Positions 24,770-32,166 of a DNA stretch of 64,000 nucleotides are shown in pieces. Position 1 is the first letter of the stretch. Every line of letters begins with the position of its first letter. Source of the stretch: Nocardia sp. NBC_00565 (GTDB taxonomy: Bacteria > Actinomycetota > Actinomycetes > Mycobacteriales > Mycobacteriaceae); NCBI RefSeq assembly GCF_036345915.1, contig NZ_CP107785.1, positions 2,170,001 to 2,234,000 on the forward strand, written 5' to 3'. A model generated the notes under the pieces. That model was given only the letters and a program-made list of their open reading frames with translations. It did no database searches and was not told the DNA's origin. The translations under genes were made by a program, and so were the position numbers.

Positions 24770-25509
24770 GCGGCCGCACGGCCATTGTCACCGGCGGCGC
24801 CGCGGGCATCGGTGCCGCCATCAGTCGGCGCCTGGCGGCCGACGGCGCCGCGGTGGCCATTTTCGATCTCGACGGCGACGCCGCCAAAGCCATGGCCGCG
24901 TCGATCGAGGAGACCGGTGGTAAAGCCATCGGGATTCCCGTCGATGTGACCGACCGCGCCGCCATAGACGCCGGAGTGGCCGAGGTGCGGACCCGACTGG
25001 GCCGGCCGTCCATCCTGGTGAACAATGCCGGACTGACCATCGCCATCCCATTCCTCGAACTCACCGCCGAGACTTGGAACAGTGCGCTGGCCATCAATCT
25101 CACGGGCACGTTCGATTGCTGTCAGGCAGTGCTTCCGGACATGCTCGACGCCGGCTGGGGCCGCATCGTCAACATCTCGTCGTCCAGCGTGCACAGTGGG
25201 GCCGCCGGACTCGCCAGCTACGTATCGGCGAAGTCGGGTGTGGTCGGCCTGACCAAGGTGCTCGCGCTGGAGTTCTCCCGGTGTGGGGTCACCGTCAATA
25301 CGATTCCGCCCGGCTTCATCGAAACGCCGATGACGCGCCGCACCGCGGACAGCGGCTTCATCGACCTCGATGAGCAGATTGCGAAGACTCCGGTCGGCCG
25401 GATCGGTCAGCCCGAGGATATCGCCGCTGCCTGCGCATTCTTGGTGAGTGATGAGGCCGGGTACATCACCGGACAGGTCATCGGCGTCAACGGCGGGCGG
25501 AACACCTGA
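24766..25509 (+). CDS. Short-chain dehydrogenase/reductase, FabG-like
   Basis: A 247-residue classical SDR: TGGAAGIGAAISRRLAADG near residue 8, NNAGLTIAIP near 86, NISSSSVHSGAAGLASYVSAK with Ser/Tyr/Lys, then NTIPPGFIETPM. Length and motifs match 3-oxoacyl reductase-type or alcohol dehydrogenase SDRs. GTG at 24766 overlaps the dioxygenase stop (GTGA) and the gene's own stop overlaps the next ATG (TGATG), so it is firmly in the operon. The particular hydroxyl or ketone substrate is unknown. Confidence 0.88.
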   Translation: MSGRTAIVTGGAAGIGAAISRRLAADGAAVAIFDLDGDAAKAMAASIEETGGKAIGIPVDVTDRAAIDAGVAEVRTRLGRPSILVNNAGLTIAIPFLELTAETWNSALAINLTGTFDCCQAVLPDMLDAGWGRIVNISSSSVHSGAAGLASYVSAKSGVVGLTKVLALEFSRCGVTVNTIPPGFIETPMTRRTADSGFIDLDEQIAKTPVGRIGQPEDIAAACAFLVSDEAGYITGQVIGVNGGRNT

Positions 25510-26090
25510 TGGCGCGGATATCCCCCTTGGCGAAGGCGGACTGGTCCGCGGAGATGACGACGTTCATCGATGGTTTCCGGACCGCGGTCCTCGGCGATGC
25601 GGTGAACGACGATCGTCCGGCCGGTGCCAACCTGCTCGGCACCTTCGCGCGCCATCCGGCTTTGGCGAAGGCATTTCTCACCTTCAACGGTCACCTTCTG
25701 TACGGGTCCACCCTGTCGGCCAGGCAGCGGGAACTGCTCGTGCTGCGGGTCGCGACCGTCCAGCAATCCGACTATGAGTGGGCGCAGCATGTGAGCCTGG
25801 CCGAGGATGCCGGTTTGCGGCCCGAGGAAATCGCCCGAATAGTGAAGGGGCCGCAGGCGCCGGAGTGGTCCTCGGCCGAACGGTCGCTGTTGGCAGCGGC
25901 CGACGAGCTGCTCGCCGACGGTGTGGTGAGCGGCGATACCTGGCGCGATCTGGCCCGCGAGTTCACCGATCAGCAGCTCATGGACCTGGTCTTCACCGTC
26001 GGCACCTATGGGCTGATGGCCATGGCCCTGCGCTCCTTCGATGTGACACCCGATCCCGATCTCGTTCGGTATCTGCCCGGCGGCCGGTAA
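25509..26090 (+). CDS. Carboxymuconolactone decarboxylase/AhpD-like protein
   Basis: A 193-residue all-helical protein of the CMD/AhpD fold. LSARQRELLVLRVATVQQSDYEWAQHV near residue 60 contains the E-W-x-x-H motif of the group. The CxxC pair of true AhpD peroxidase partners is absent, so a decarboxylase, hydrolase or unknown role is more likely than peroxide reduction. It is the last gene of the operon, overlapping the previous stop by one base, and is followed by a strong hairpin terminator. Such genes are common at the ends of oxygenase operons in actinobacteria, but their role is mostly undetermined. Confidence 0.82.
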   Translation: MARISPLAKADWSAEMTTFIDGFRTAVLGDAVNDDRPAGANLLGTFARHPALAKAFLTFNGHLLYGSTLSARQRELLVLRVATVQQSDYEWAQHVSLAEDAGLRPEEIARIVKGPQAPEWSSAERSLLAAADELLADGVVSGDTWRDLAREFTDQQLMDLVFTVGTYGLMAMALRSFDVTPDPDLVRYLPGGR

Positions 26091-26099
26091 CTACTGGAT

Positions 26100-26160
26100 T
26101 CGGTAGCACTCGAAGTGGGTCCCGGGATTTTGTCCCGGGACCCACTCGGCTCGCTACCGA
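26100..26160. terminator. Strong bidirectional hairpin terminator
   Basis: A perfect 14-base stem (26114-26127 with 26133-26146, AGTGGGTCCCGGGA) has a TTTTG loop. An outer stem TCGGTAGC/GCTACCGA (26100-26107 with 26153-26160) extends it. It sits between the convergent CMD-like and SDR genes and would end transcription from both sides. Confidence 0.85.
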
Positions 26161-26168
26161 TTCGCGGA

Positions 26169-26918
26169 TTACCGCTGTGCCAGTAGCGTTTCCGAGCGCT
26201 GGACGGTGCCGGTGATACCGGTCGCGTCCTGAGTGGCGAGCAGCACCGCGGCTTGCGCCATCGACTCTGGTGGCTCGACCATTTCCGGCGGAATTTCGCG
26301 GCCGCCACCACCGGCCTGCCAGCCTTCGGTAAGTACCACCCGGGCCGGGGCGAGGCAGTTGGCCGCGATATTGTCGGATCTCAGGTCCGCCGCCAACCCC
26401 AGATACAGTCGTTCGACCGCGGCCTTGGACACCCAGTACGCATTGGATCCGCGATCGATCATGTCGACGCCGGTGGTGGTGACCGCGATCAGCGAGCCGC
26501 CGCCGCGCGCCCGGATATGCGGAATCACCGCCTGCGTGGCCAGGAATACCCCGGTCAGGTTGACATCCAGGCACAGTTGCCAGCGTTTGAGCGGCGTCGA
26601 TTCGATCGGACCCATCCACAGCACGCCGGCATTGGCGACGAGGATATCGATGCCGCCGAACTCCGCGACCGTCGCGGATACCGCCTGCTCGATCGACTCT
26701 GCACTGGTGACATCGCACGATACGGGCAGGGCGCGGCCGCCGCCGGCGGCGATCCGGTCGGCGACGGCGTGGATCGTGCCGGGCAGTTTGCCCTCGGTTT
26801 CGGTGCGGGCGGCCACCGCGACCGCCGCACCGGCCTGTGCAAGTCCCTGGGCCACCGCCGCGCCGATGCCGCGACTGGCACCGGCGACGAACGCGACCTT
26901 TCCCGCGAGCGTGCTCAT
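26169..26918 (-). CDS. Short-chain dehydrogenase/reductase
   Basis: A 249-residue SDR: VAGASRGIGAAVAQGLAQAG near residue 10, VAARTETEG, NAGVLWMGPIES near 92, and AYWVSKAAVERL with Tyr and Lys. The residue at the catalytic Ser position (13 before Tyr) is a Thr in AVTTTGVDM, a conservative change. Its ATG overlaps the stop of the SDR at 26915-27679 by four bases, so the two form one transcript. They diverge from the ligase-thiolase unit, with the TetR-type operator of 27718-27732 near both starts. Oxidation of a hydroxyacyl-CoA or alcohol is inferred. Confidence 0.86.
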   Translation of the reverse strand: MSTLAGKVAFVAGASRGIGAAVAQGLAQAGAAVAVAARTETEGKLPGTIHAVADRIAAGGGRALPVSCDVTSAESIEQAVSATVAEFGGIDILVANAGVLWMGPIESTPLKRWQLCLDVNLTGVFLATQAVIPHIRARGGGSLIAVTTTGVDMIDRGSNAYWVSKAAVERLYLGLAADLRSDNIAANCLAPARVVLTEGWQAGGGGREIPPEMVEPPESMAQAAVLLATQDATGITGTVQRSETLLAQR

Positions 26919-27679
26919 CGCGGCGGGAAGCGCAGGGCGCCGTCGAGGCGAATGACCTCGCCGTTGAGATAGTCGTTCTCCACGATGGACTGCACCAGCT
27001 GCCCGTATTCGGGGGATCGGCCCATCCGCTTGGGATGCGGGATCTGCTTGCCCCAGTACTCCTCCAGCTGGTCGGCGGCCTTGCCGTAGGCCGGGGTGTT
27101 GAAGGTGCCGGGAGCGATGGTGACGACGCGAATGCCCAGCGGGGACAGATCGCGCGCCGCGACCAGGGTCATACCGACAACACCACCCTTGGCGGCGGAG
27201 TAGGGGAGCTGACCGATCTGGCCCTCATAGGCGGCGATCGAGGCGGTGTTGACGATGACGCCGCGGCTGCCCTCCTCGAGCGGTTCCTGTTTCGCGATGG
27301 CCGCGGCCGAGAGCCGCAGCACGTTGAACACCGCCGTCAAATAGAACTCGATGGTGGTGCGGAAACCGTCCAGCGCGAGCGGGCTCCCGTCCTTGCCGAC
27401 CAGTCGGCCGCCGCTGGCCGGGCCGCCGTGGGTGTCCACCGAAATACGCAGCGGACCAAGGGATTCCGCCTCGGCGATGGCGGCGAGGACGGACTCCTCG
27501 CTGGTGGCGTCGGTATGCACATAACGGATGCCGAGTTCGCTTTCGAGTTCTTTGCCCTTGTCGTCGGCGACGTCGGCGACGACCACCTTGGCCCCCGCCG
27601 CGTGCAGACGGCGCACGGTGGCCGCGCCGAGCCCGCCGGTACCGCCGACGACAATCGCGGAGCTACCGCTGATCTGCAT
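26915..27679 (-). CDS. Short-chain dehydrogenase, type II 17-beta-HSD10-like
   Basis: A 254-residue SDR. VVGGTGGLGAATVRRLHAAG, then VVVADVADDKG, forms the NAD site. NTASIAAYEGQIGQLPYSAAK carries Ser/Tyr/Lys in the pattern of HSD10-like 3-hydroxyacyl-CoA dehydrogenases. The usual NNAG turn is replaced by VDTHGGPASGG, with an odd His. I start at the ATG at 27679 because AGAGAGGAAACC precedes it; a longer in-frame start at 27706 would reach into the promoter. It diverges from the ligase gene at 27733, so the operator at 27718-27732 may control both sides. Role in beta-oxidation of the ligase product is inferred. Confidence 0.86.
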   Translation of the reverse strand: MQISGSSAIVVGGTGGLGAATVRRLHAAGAKVVVADVADDKGKELESELGIRYVHTDATSEESVLAAIAEAESLGPLRISVDTHGGPASGGRLVGKDGSPLALDGFRTTIEFYLTAVFNVLRLSAAAIAKQEPLEEGSRGVIVNTASIAAYEGQIGQLPYSAAKGGVVGMTLVAARDLSPLGIRVVTIAPGTFNTPAYGKAADQLEEYWGKQIPHPKRMGRSPEYGQLVQSIVENDYLNGEVIRLDGALRFPPR

Positions 27680-27717
27680 AATGGTTTCCTCTCTTGAAAT
27701 CATCACTCTCTTACTGT

Positions 27718-27732
27718 GAGAATAATGTTCTC
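27718..27732. promoter_or_regulatory. Palindromic operator abutting the ligase start codon (probable TetR site)
   Basis: GAGAATAATGTTCTC; arms GAGAA and TTCTC are exact, with TAATG between. It ends one base before the ATG at 27733 and contains TAATGT, a possible -10. The same type of palindrome, also followed by ATGAAC, is at 31113-31127 between the tetR gene and the ACAD operon. Control by the TetR protein at 30337 is inferred. Confidence 0.65.
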
Positions 27733-29163
27733 ATGAACATTGGCATGATCCTAGACATGGCCGCATCGGCCGGCAGCCGTTCGGTGGTTACCGTCGGTGA
27801 CCGCTCGTTGTCCGCGGCCGACCTGCTCGACCATGCGCGCCGCGCGGCCACTCGGTTCGGGCGATATCCGGCGGTGCTGTATCTCGGCGCCAACCACCTC
27901 GCCTATCCGGTGGCGCTGTTCGGCGCGGTGCTGGCCGGTGTGCCGTTCGTGCCGCTGAACTACCGACTCGGCGCGCAGCAGTTGGACGCCCTGCTCGAGC
28001 GGCATCCAGGTGCGCTGGTTTTGCGTCCGGACGATCTCGATGCCTTGGTGGCCGAGCATGCCGATCGAGCGGAGGAGATGCCGACGCCGTGGGACGGCGA
28101 CGCGGTCGCGGTGATCATCTACACCAGCGGAACCACCTCCGAGCCGAAGGCCGCGCTGCTGCGACACCGGCATCTGATGGCATATCTGCTGAACACGCTC
28201 GAATTCGCCGCCGCGGCGGAAACCGACGCGGCACTGGTGTCGGTGCCGCCCTATCACATCGCGGGTCTGACGAATCTCCTGTCGAATCTCTACACCGGTC
28301 GGCGGGTGGTCTACTTGCCGGCATTCGATCCCGCGCGGTGGCTGGAGACGGTGCGCCGGGAGCGGATCACGCACGCGATGCTGGTACCGACCATGTTGGC
28401 GCGCATCGTCTCCGGCGTGGACGGCGACAATGCCGAGACCCCGACCCTGTCCGGTCTGGCCTACGGCGGTTCCCGTACTCCGAGGCCGGTGCTCGAACGC
28501 GCGTTGCGGGTATTTCCGGATACCGGTTTCGTCAATGCCTACGGACTCACCGAGACCGCGTCCTCGGTCGCGGTGCTGGGGCCGGAGGATCACCGGGTGG
28601 CGATCGCCTCGGACGATCCGCTCGTGCGCGACCGGCTCGGCTCGGTCGGGCGCGCCCTGCCCGGTATCGAGATCCAGATCCGTGGCGAGACCGGCGAACC
28701 GGTCGCGGTGGGGGAGACCGGCCTGGTTTTCGTGCGCGGCGACCAGATCTCCGGCGAGTACGGCGGACGCAGCGTCTTGGATGCCGAGGGGTGGTTTCCC
28801 ACAAGGGATCTCGGTCGGCTCGACGGTGACGGCTATCTGTTCATCGAGGGGCGCGCCGACGACACCATCATCCGCGGCGGCGAGAATATCGCCCCCGCCG
28901 AAATCGAGGACGTGTTGCTGGAGTATCCGGGCATCACCGAGGCGGCCGTGATCGGCGTGCCCGATCCGGAGTGGGGACAGCGGGTAGTCGCCGTCGTGGT
29001 CGGCGCGGGTCCGGTCGAGGAGATCAAACAGTGGGTGCGCGATCGGCTGCGCTCGTCGAAAACCCCCGATGCCGTCGTCTTCCGCTCCGAACTACCCAAG
29101 ACCGAGACCGGAAAACTGTTGCGACGCAACCTCGTTACCGAAATGGAGAGCACCAATGCCTGA
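27733..29163 (+). CDS. Acyl-CoA synthetase (AMP-binding, FadD-like)
   Basis: A 476-residue adenylate-forming ligase: IIYTSGTTSEPKAALLRH near residue 135, NAYGLTETASSVAV near 270, RDLGRLDGDGYLFIEGR near 365 and RGGENIAPAEIEDVL near 385, then KTETGKLLRRNL with the catalytic Lys. The ATG at 27733 has no ribosome-binding site and lies directly after the palindrome, so the mRNA is probably leaderless; the open frame from 27694 would run through the operator. The thiolase start overlaps its end by eight bases. It would commit an organic acid to CoA-linked degradation; the acid is unknown. Confidence 0.87.
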   Translation: MNIGMILDMAASAGSRSVVTVGDRSLSAADLLDHARRAATRFGRYPAVLYLGANHLAYPVALFGAVLAGVPFVPLNYRLGAQQLDALLERHPGALVLRPDDLDALVAEHADRAEEMPTPWDGDAVAVIIYTSGTTSEPKAALLRHRHLMAYLLNTLEFAAAAETDAALVSVPPYHIAGLTNLLSNLYTGRRVVYLPAFDPARWLETVRRERITHAMLVPTMLARIVSGVDGDNAETPTLSGLAYGGSRTPRPVLERALRVFPDTGFVNAYGLTETASSVAVLGPEDHRVAIASDDPLVRDRLGSVGRALPGIEIQIRGETGEPVAVGETGLVFVRGDQISGEYGGRSVLDAEGWFPTRDLGRLDGDGYLFIEGRADDTIIRGGENIAPAEIEDVLLEYPGITEAAVIGVPDPEWGQRVVAVVVGAGPVEEIKQWVRDRLRSSKTPDAVVFRSELPKTETGKLLRRNLVTEMESTNA

Positions 29164-30301
29164 AGCAGTCATCGTGTCCGCGCTACGCACCCCCATCGGC
29201 ACCGCCCGGAAGGGGACCTTGCGCGATACGAATGCCTTCGACCTGGCGCACCATGTGGTCGCGGCGGTGGCCGAGGGCCTGGATCCGGCACGGATCGACG
29301 ATGTCGTCCTGGGCGAGGGGCGCTACGGCGGCGGGGTGCTGGCCCGGCACGCGGCGATCACCGCCGGGCTGACCACGATTCCGGGCTTGGCCAACAATCG
29401 GCACTGCGCGGCCGGAATGGCCGCGGTGCAGACCGCGGCCGCCGGTATCCGCGCGGGCATGGACCAACTCGTCATCGCGGGCGGGGTGAACTCCGATTCC
29501 ACCGGACCGCGGTCGCGATTCCGGGTGGGGGAGGACGAATGGATCGACCCGTGGGTTTCGCCGAGCCATCCGGACCAGCCGGATGCCCCGAATCTGGATA
29601 TGTCGATCACGGTCGGCTGGAACACGGCGGTGAGATCCGGGATCTCCCGCGCGGAAATGGACGCCTGGGCGCTGCGCTCGCATCGCAATGCGATCGCGGC
29701 CATCGACGAGGGGCGCTTCAAGGAGGAGATCGTGCCCATCGAGACCCCGCACGGCCTGTTCGCCGTCGATGAGCACCCGCGCCGTGACACCAGCTTGGAG
29801 CGGCTCGCGGGGCTGAAGGTGCTGCATCCGGAGATCGAGGGCTTCAGCATCACCGCGGGCAACGCCTCGGGATCCAATGACGGCGCCGCAGCGCTGGCGA
29901 TCGCCAGTGATCGGCTCGGACTGCCCGCACTCGGCATCATCCGGTCGTGGGCCTCGGTCGGCGTCGATCCTCGCGACACCGGGCTGGCCCCGATCGAGGC
30001 GATCACCAAAGCCGTTGCCCGGGCCGGTATTTCGCTGTCCGAGGTCAGCCTAATGGAAATCAACGAGGCGTTCGCCGCCGTGCCGCTCGCGGCGATCAAG
30101 GCACTCGATATCGATCCGGATCGGGTCAACTTCAGCGGCAGCGGCTGCTCGCTCGGCCATCCGGTGGCCGCCACCGGGGCCCGGATGATCGCGACGCTCG
30201 TGCACGAATTGCGGCGGCGCGGCGGCGGTTTCGGCATCGCGGCGCTGTGTGCGGGCGGCGGCATGGGCTCGGCCACGGTCGTCGAGGTACCGGCGGAGTG
30301 A
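29156..30301 (+). CDS. Thiolase (acetyl-CoA acyltransferase family)
   Basis: A 381-residue thiolase. Nucleophile Cys lies in NNRHCAAGMAAVQTAAAGI near residue 83, NEAFAAVPLAAIK near 302 and GSGCSLGHPVAATGARM near 330 carry the His, and CAGGGMGSATVVE near 368 the second Cys. It would cleave 3-oxoacyl-CoA to acetyl-CoA or propionyl-CoA and a shortened acyl-CoA. The ATG at 29156, after GGAGAGC, overlaps the ligase end. Together with the ligase and the ACAD-hydratase operon at 31168 it makes a nearly complete beta-oxidation cycle, controlled by the same predicted operator. Confidence 0.9.
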   Translation: MPEAVIVSALRTPIGTARKGTLRDTNAFDLAHHVVAAVAEGLDPARIDDVVLGEGRYGGGVLARHAAITAGLTTIPGLANNRHCAAGMAAVQTAAAGIRAGMDQLVIAGGVNSDSTGPRSRFRVGEDEWIDPWVSPSHPDQPDAPNLDMSITVGWNTAVRSGISRAEMDAWALRSHRNAIAAIDEGRFKEEIVPIETPHGLFAVDEHPRRDTSLERLAGLKVLHPEIEGFSITAGNASGSNDGAAALAIASDRLGLPALGIIRSWASVGVDPRDTGLAPIEAITKAVARAGISLSEVSLMEINEAFAAVPLAAIKALDIDPDRVNFSGSGCSLGHPVAATGARMIATLVHELRRRGGGFGIAALCAGGGMGSATVVEVPAE

Positions 30302-30305
30302 TCGA

Positions 30306-30334
30306 AACCGGGTGGCGCGGTGCGCCACCCGGTT
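30306..30334. terminator. Hairpin terminator between thiolase and tetR genes
   Basis: A perfect 13-base stem, AACCGGGTGGCGC (30306-30318) with GCGCCACCCGGTT (30322-30334) and a 3-base loop. It sits in the 35-base gap between convergent genes and would serve both. Confidence 0.82.
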
Positions 30335-30336
30335 CG

Positions 30337-30990
30337 TCAGACGTTGGCGAATCCGTGCGCGCAGAAGTTCCAGACCTCGGTCGCGGTGATCGGGTGTGCC
30401 GTCTCCTCGTCCGGGCTGCCCGCGGACTGTGCGGTGAACATGACCGTCTGCATCACCACCGCGGCCATCCGGCGGGGATTGACGTCCTCGCGCAGCCGGC
30501 CGGTGTCCTTGGCCTCTTCCATCAGCTCGGTGAACAGTACGAGCAGCGGCGCGTGCGCGATCTTGACCTGCGCCGGATGCGAGACGAGCAGTTGCGGCGC
30601 GAAATCGGTGAACAGTGGGCGCTGTGCGGTCGGGTCGGGGCGGCTCAACTCGAACAGCAACTCGACGGTGACCCGGAGTCGATCCAGCGGATCGGTCTTG
30701 CCCGCGGCGGCGGCGCGCAGCTGATCGGCGGTGCGCCCGAGGGCATCCTCGAACAGGGCGAGCAGCAGTTCGTGTTTTCCGTCGAATTGCAGGTAGAAGC
30801 TGCGCAACGACTGACGCGAGCGGTCGACGACCTCTTGCACGGTGAAGTCGGTGGTGCCCTTTTCGGTGATGATCGCCTGGGCGGCGTCGAGGAATCGCTG
30901 CACCCGTTGTTCGGCCCGCAGTTTCGCACCACGGATCGATCGCTCGACGGCGCGTTGCTTCCATGCGGGCTCTTCGCTGGCGCTTGTCAC
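30337..30990 (-). CDS. TetR family transcriptional regulator
   Basis: A 217-residue repressor-type protein. Residues 30-80 hold the TetR DNA-binding domain: RVQRFLDAAQAIITEKGTTD, FTVQEVVDRSRQSLRSFYLQF and GKHELLLALFEDAL. The remaining helical part would bind an effector, probably an acyl-CoA or related metabolite given the neighbours. It diverges from the ACAD operon at 31168, with the palindrome GAGAATGCTATTCTC (31113-31127) between them, and a matching palindrome stands before the ligase at 27733. It most likely represses both units and itself. It is not recognisable as KstR or KstR2 by its operator. Confidence 0.9.
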   Translation of the reverse strand: MTSASEEPAWKQRAVERSIRGAKLRAEQRVQRFLDAAQAIITEKGTTDFTVQEVVDRSRQSLRSFYLQFDGKHELLLALFEDALGRTADQLRAAAAGKTDPLDRLRVTVELLFELSRPDPTAQRPLFTDFAPQLLVSHPAQVKIAHAPLLVLFTELMEEAKDTGRLREDVNPRRMAAVVMQTVMFTAQSAGSPDEETAHPITATEVWNFCAHGFANV

Positions 30991-31112
30991 GGTCGGCTCG
31001 GTCCTTGGTTATGTGTGCAGAACATGGATGCACTGTACCGGAGAATCACGTGTTCCTCGGTTGCTAGGTCGCGTGTCCATCAGGTCAATTGAGACTGTTA
31101 CTTTCCATTCAA

Positions 31113-31127
31113 GAGAATGCTATTCTC
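31113..31127. promoter_or_regulatory. Palindromic operator between tetR and the ACAD operon
   Basis: GAGAATGCTATTCTC, perfect six-base arms around GCT. TATTCT (31121-31126) could serve as -10 for the plus-strand operon. It is the second copy of the element at 27718-27732, and both are followed by ATGAAC. Confidence 0.7.
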
Positions 31128-31167
31128 ATGAACACTACTAACTGTAGCGCGCAAGGAGGCAGTCCGG

Positions 31168-32166
31168 ATGCTTTTGGAGCTCGACTCCGATCAACGGCTA
31201 TGGCAGAACACGGTCCGCGATGTCATCGCCAAGGAGTGCCCGCCGGCACTGATCCGTGAGATAGCCGATAAGGGCACCGACCCTGCCGCACTCTGGCAGA
31301 CCTATATCGGACTGGGCTGGACCGAGTTGGCCGAACCGTCCGATGCGGTGGAACTCGCAATCGTGCTGGAGGAACTGGGCCGGGCCACCGATCCGACGCC
31401 GTATCTGGCGACGATGAGCCAATTCGCCTCGCTCGCACCGGAGTTCGCGCAGCCGGCCCGCTCGGGCACGGCCGTCTACGACGGTGTCACCGCGGTGCGC
31501 GACGGCGCGGACTGGTTGTTGAACGGCACCGCGCGCCATGTCCTGGACGGCGACCGGGCCCAGTGGTTCGCGGTCGTCACCGGTGCCGGGATCTTCGTCG
31601 TTCCAGCCGACGACGTGAGCGCGCGGCGCACGGCGGTATTCGATCCGGTACTGCATATCGCCGAGGTGAGCTTCGCCGGCGTACGCGTGCGCGACGAATT
31701 CCGCGGTAGCGCCGATCCGGAGCGGGCCAGGCATCTCGCGCTGACCGGACTCGCGCTGACCATGGTCGGCGCCTGCCAGCGAATTCTGGATCTGGCACTC
31801 GAACATGTCCGCACCCGGCACCAGTTCGGCGTGCCGCTCGGCTCGTTCCAGGCCGTCAAACACAAGGCCGCCGATATGCACGTCGCGGTCGAACGTGCCC
31901 GTGCCCTGGGCTATTTCGCGGCGCTGACCATCGCCGCCGATGATCCGCGCCGCCGGCTCGCGGCGTCGATGGCCAAGGCCGCCGCCGGTGAATGCCAGGC
32001 GGTGGTGTTCCGCCACGGTATGCAGCTGTTCGGCGGCATGGGCTTCACCTGGGAAAACGACCTTCAGTTCGCGCTCAAGCGGGCCAAATCCGGCGAGTTG
32101 CTGCTCGGCGGCGCGGCCGCGCACCGGGCGCTGATCGCCGAGGAGTACCGTGCAACTGACTTTTGA
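31168..32166 (+). CDS. Acyl-CoA dehydrogenase, short subunit (FadE28-like)
   Basis: A 332-residue ACAD-fold protein: TRHQFGVPLGSFQAVKHKAADMHV near residue 215 and GMQLFGGMGFTWENDLQFALKRA near 285. CAAGGAGGC precedes the ATG at 31168. Its end overlaps the GTG start of the long ACAD by 17 bases. Size and coupling match the FadE28-FadE29 type of heterotetramer that dehydrogenates short steroid side-chain CoA esters. The identity of the substrate here is an open question. It heads the operon under the operator at 31113-31127. Confidence 0.88.
   Translation: MLLELDSDQRLWQNTVRDVIAKECPPALIREIADKGTDPAALWQTYIGLGWTELAEPSDAVELAIVLEELGRATDPTPYLATMSQFASLAPEFAQPARSGTAVYDGVTAVRDGADWLLNGTARHVLDGDRAQWFAVVTGAGIFVVPADDVSARRTAVFDPVLHIAEVSFAGVRVRDEFRGSADPERARHLALTGLALTMVGACQRILDLALEHVRTRHQFGVPLGSFQAVKHKAADMHVAVERARALGYFAALTIAADDPRRRLAASMAKAAAGECQAVVFRHGMQLFGGMGFTWENDLQFALKRAKSGELLLGGAAAHRALIAEEYRATDF

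Noticed and set aside
31128..31259. 44-codon frame beginning at the ATG after the TetR operator
   Set aside because: Out of frame with and overlapping the ACAD gene, no ribosome site; the ATG is probably part of the conserved operator flank only.
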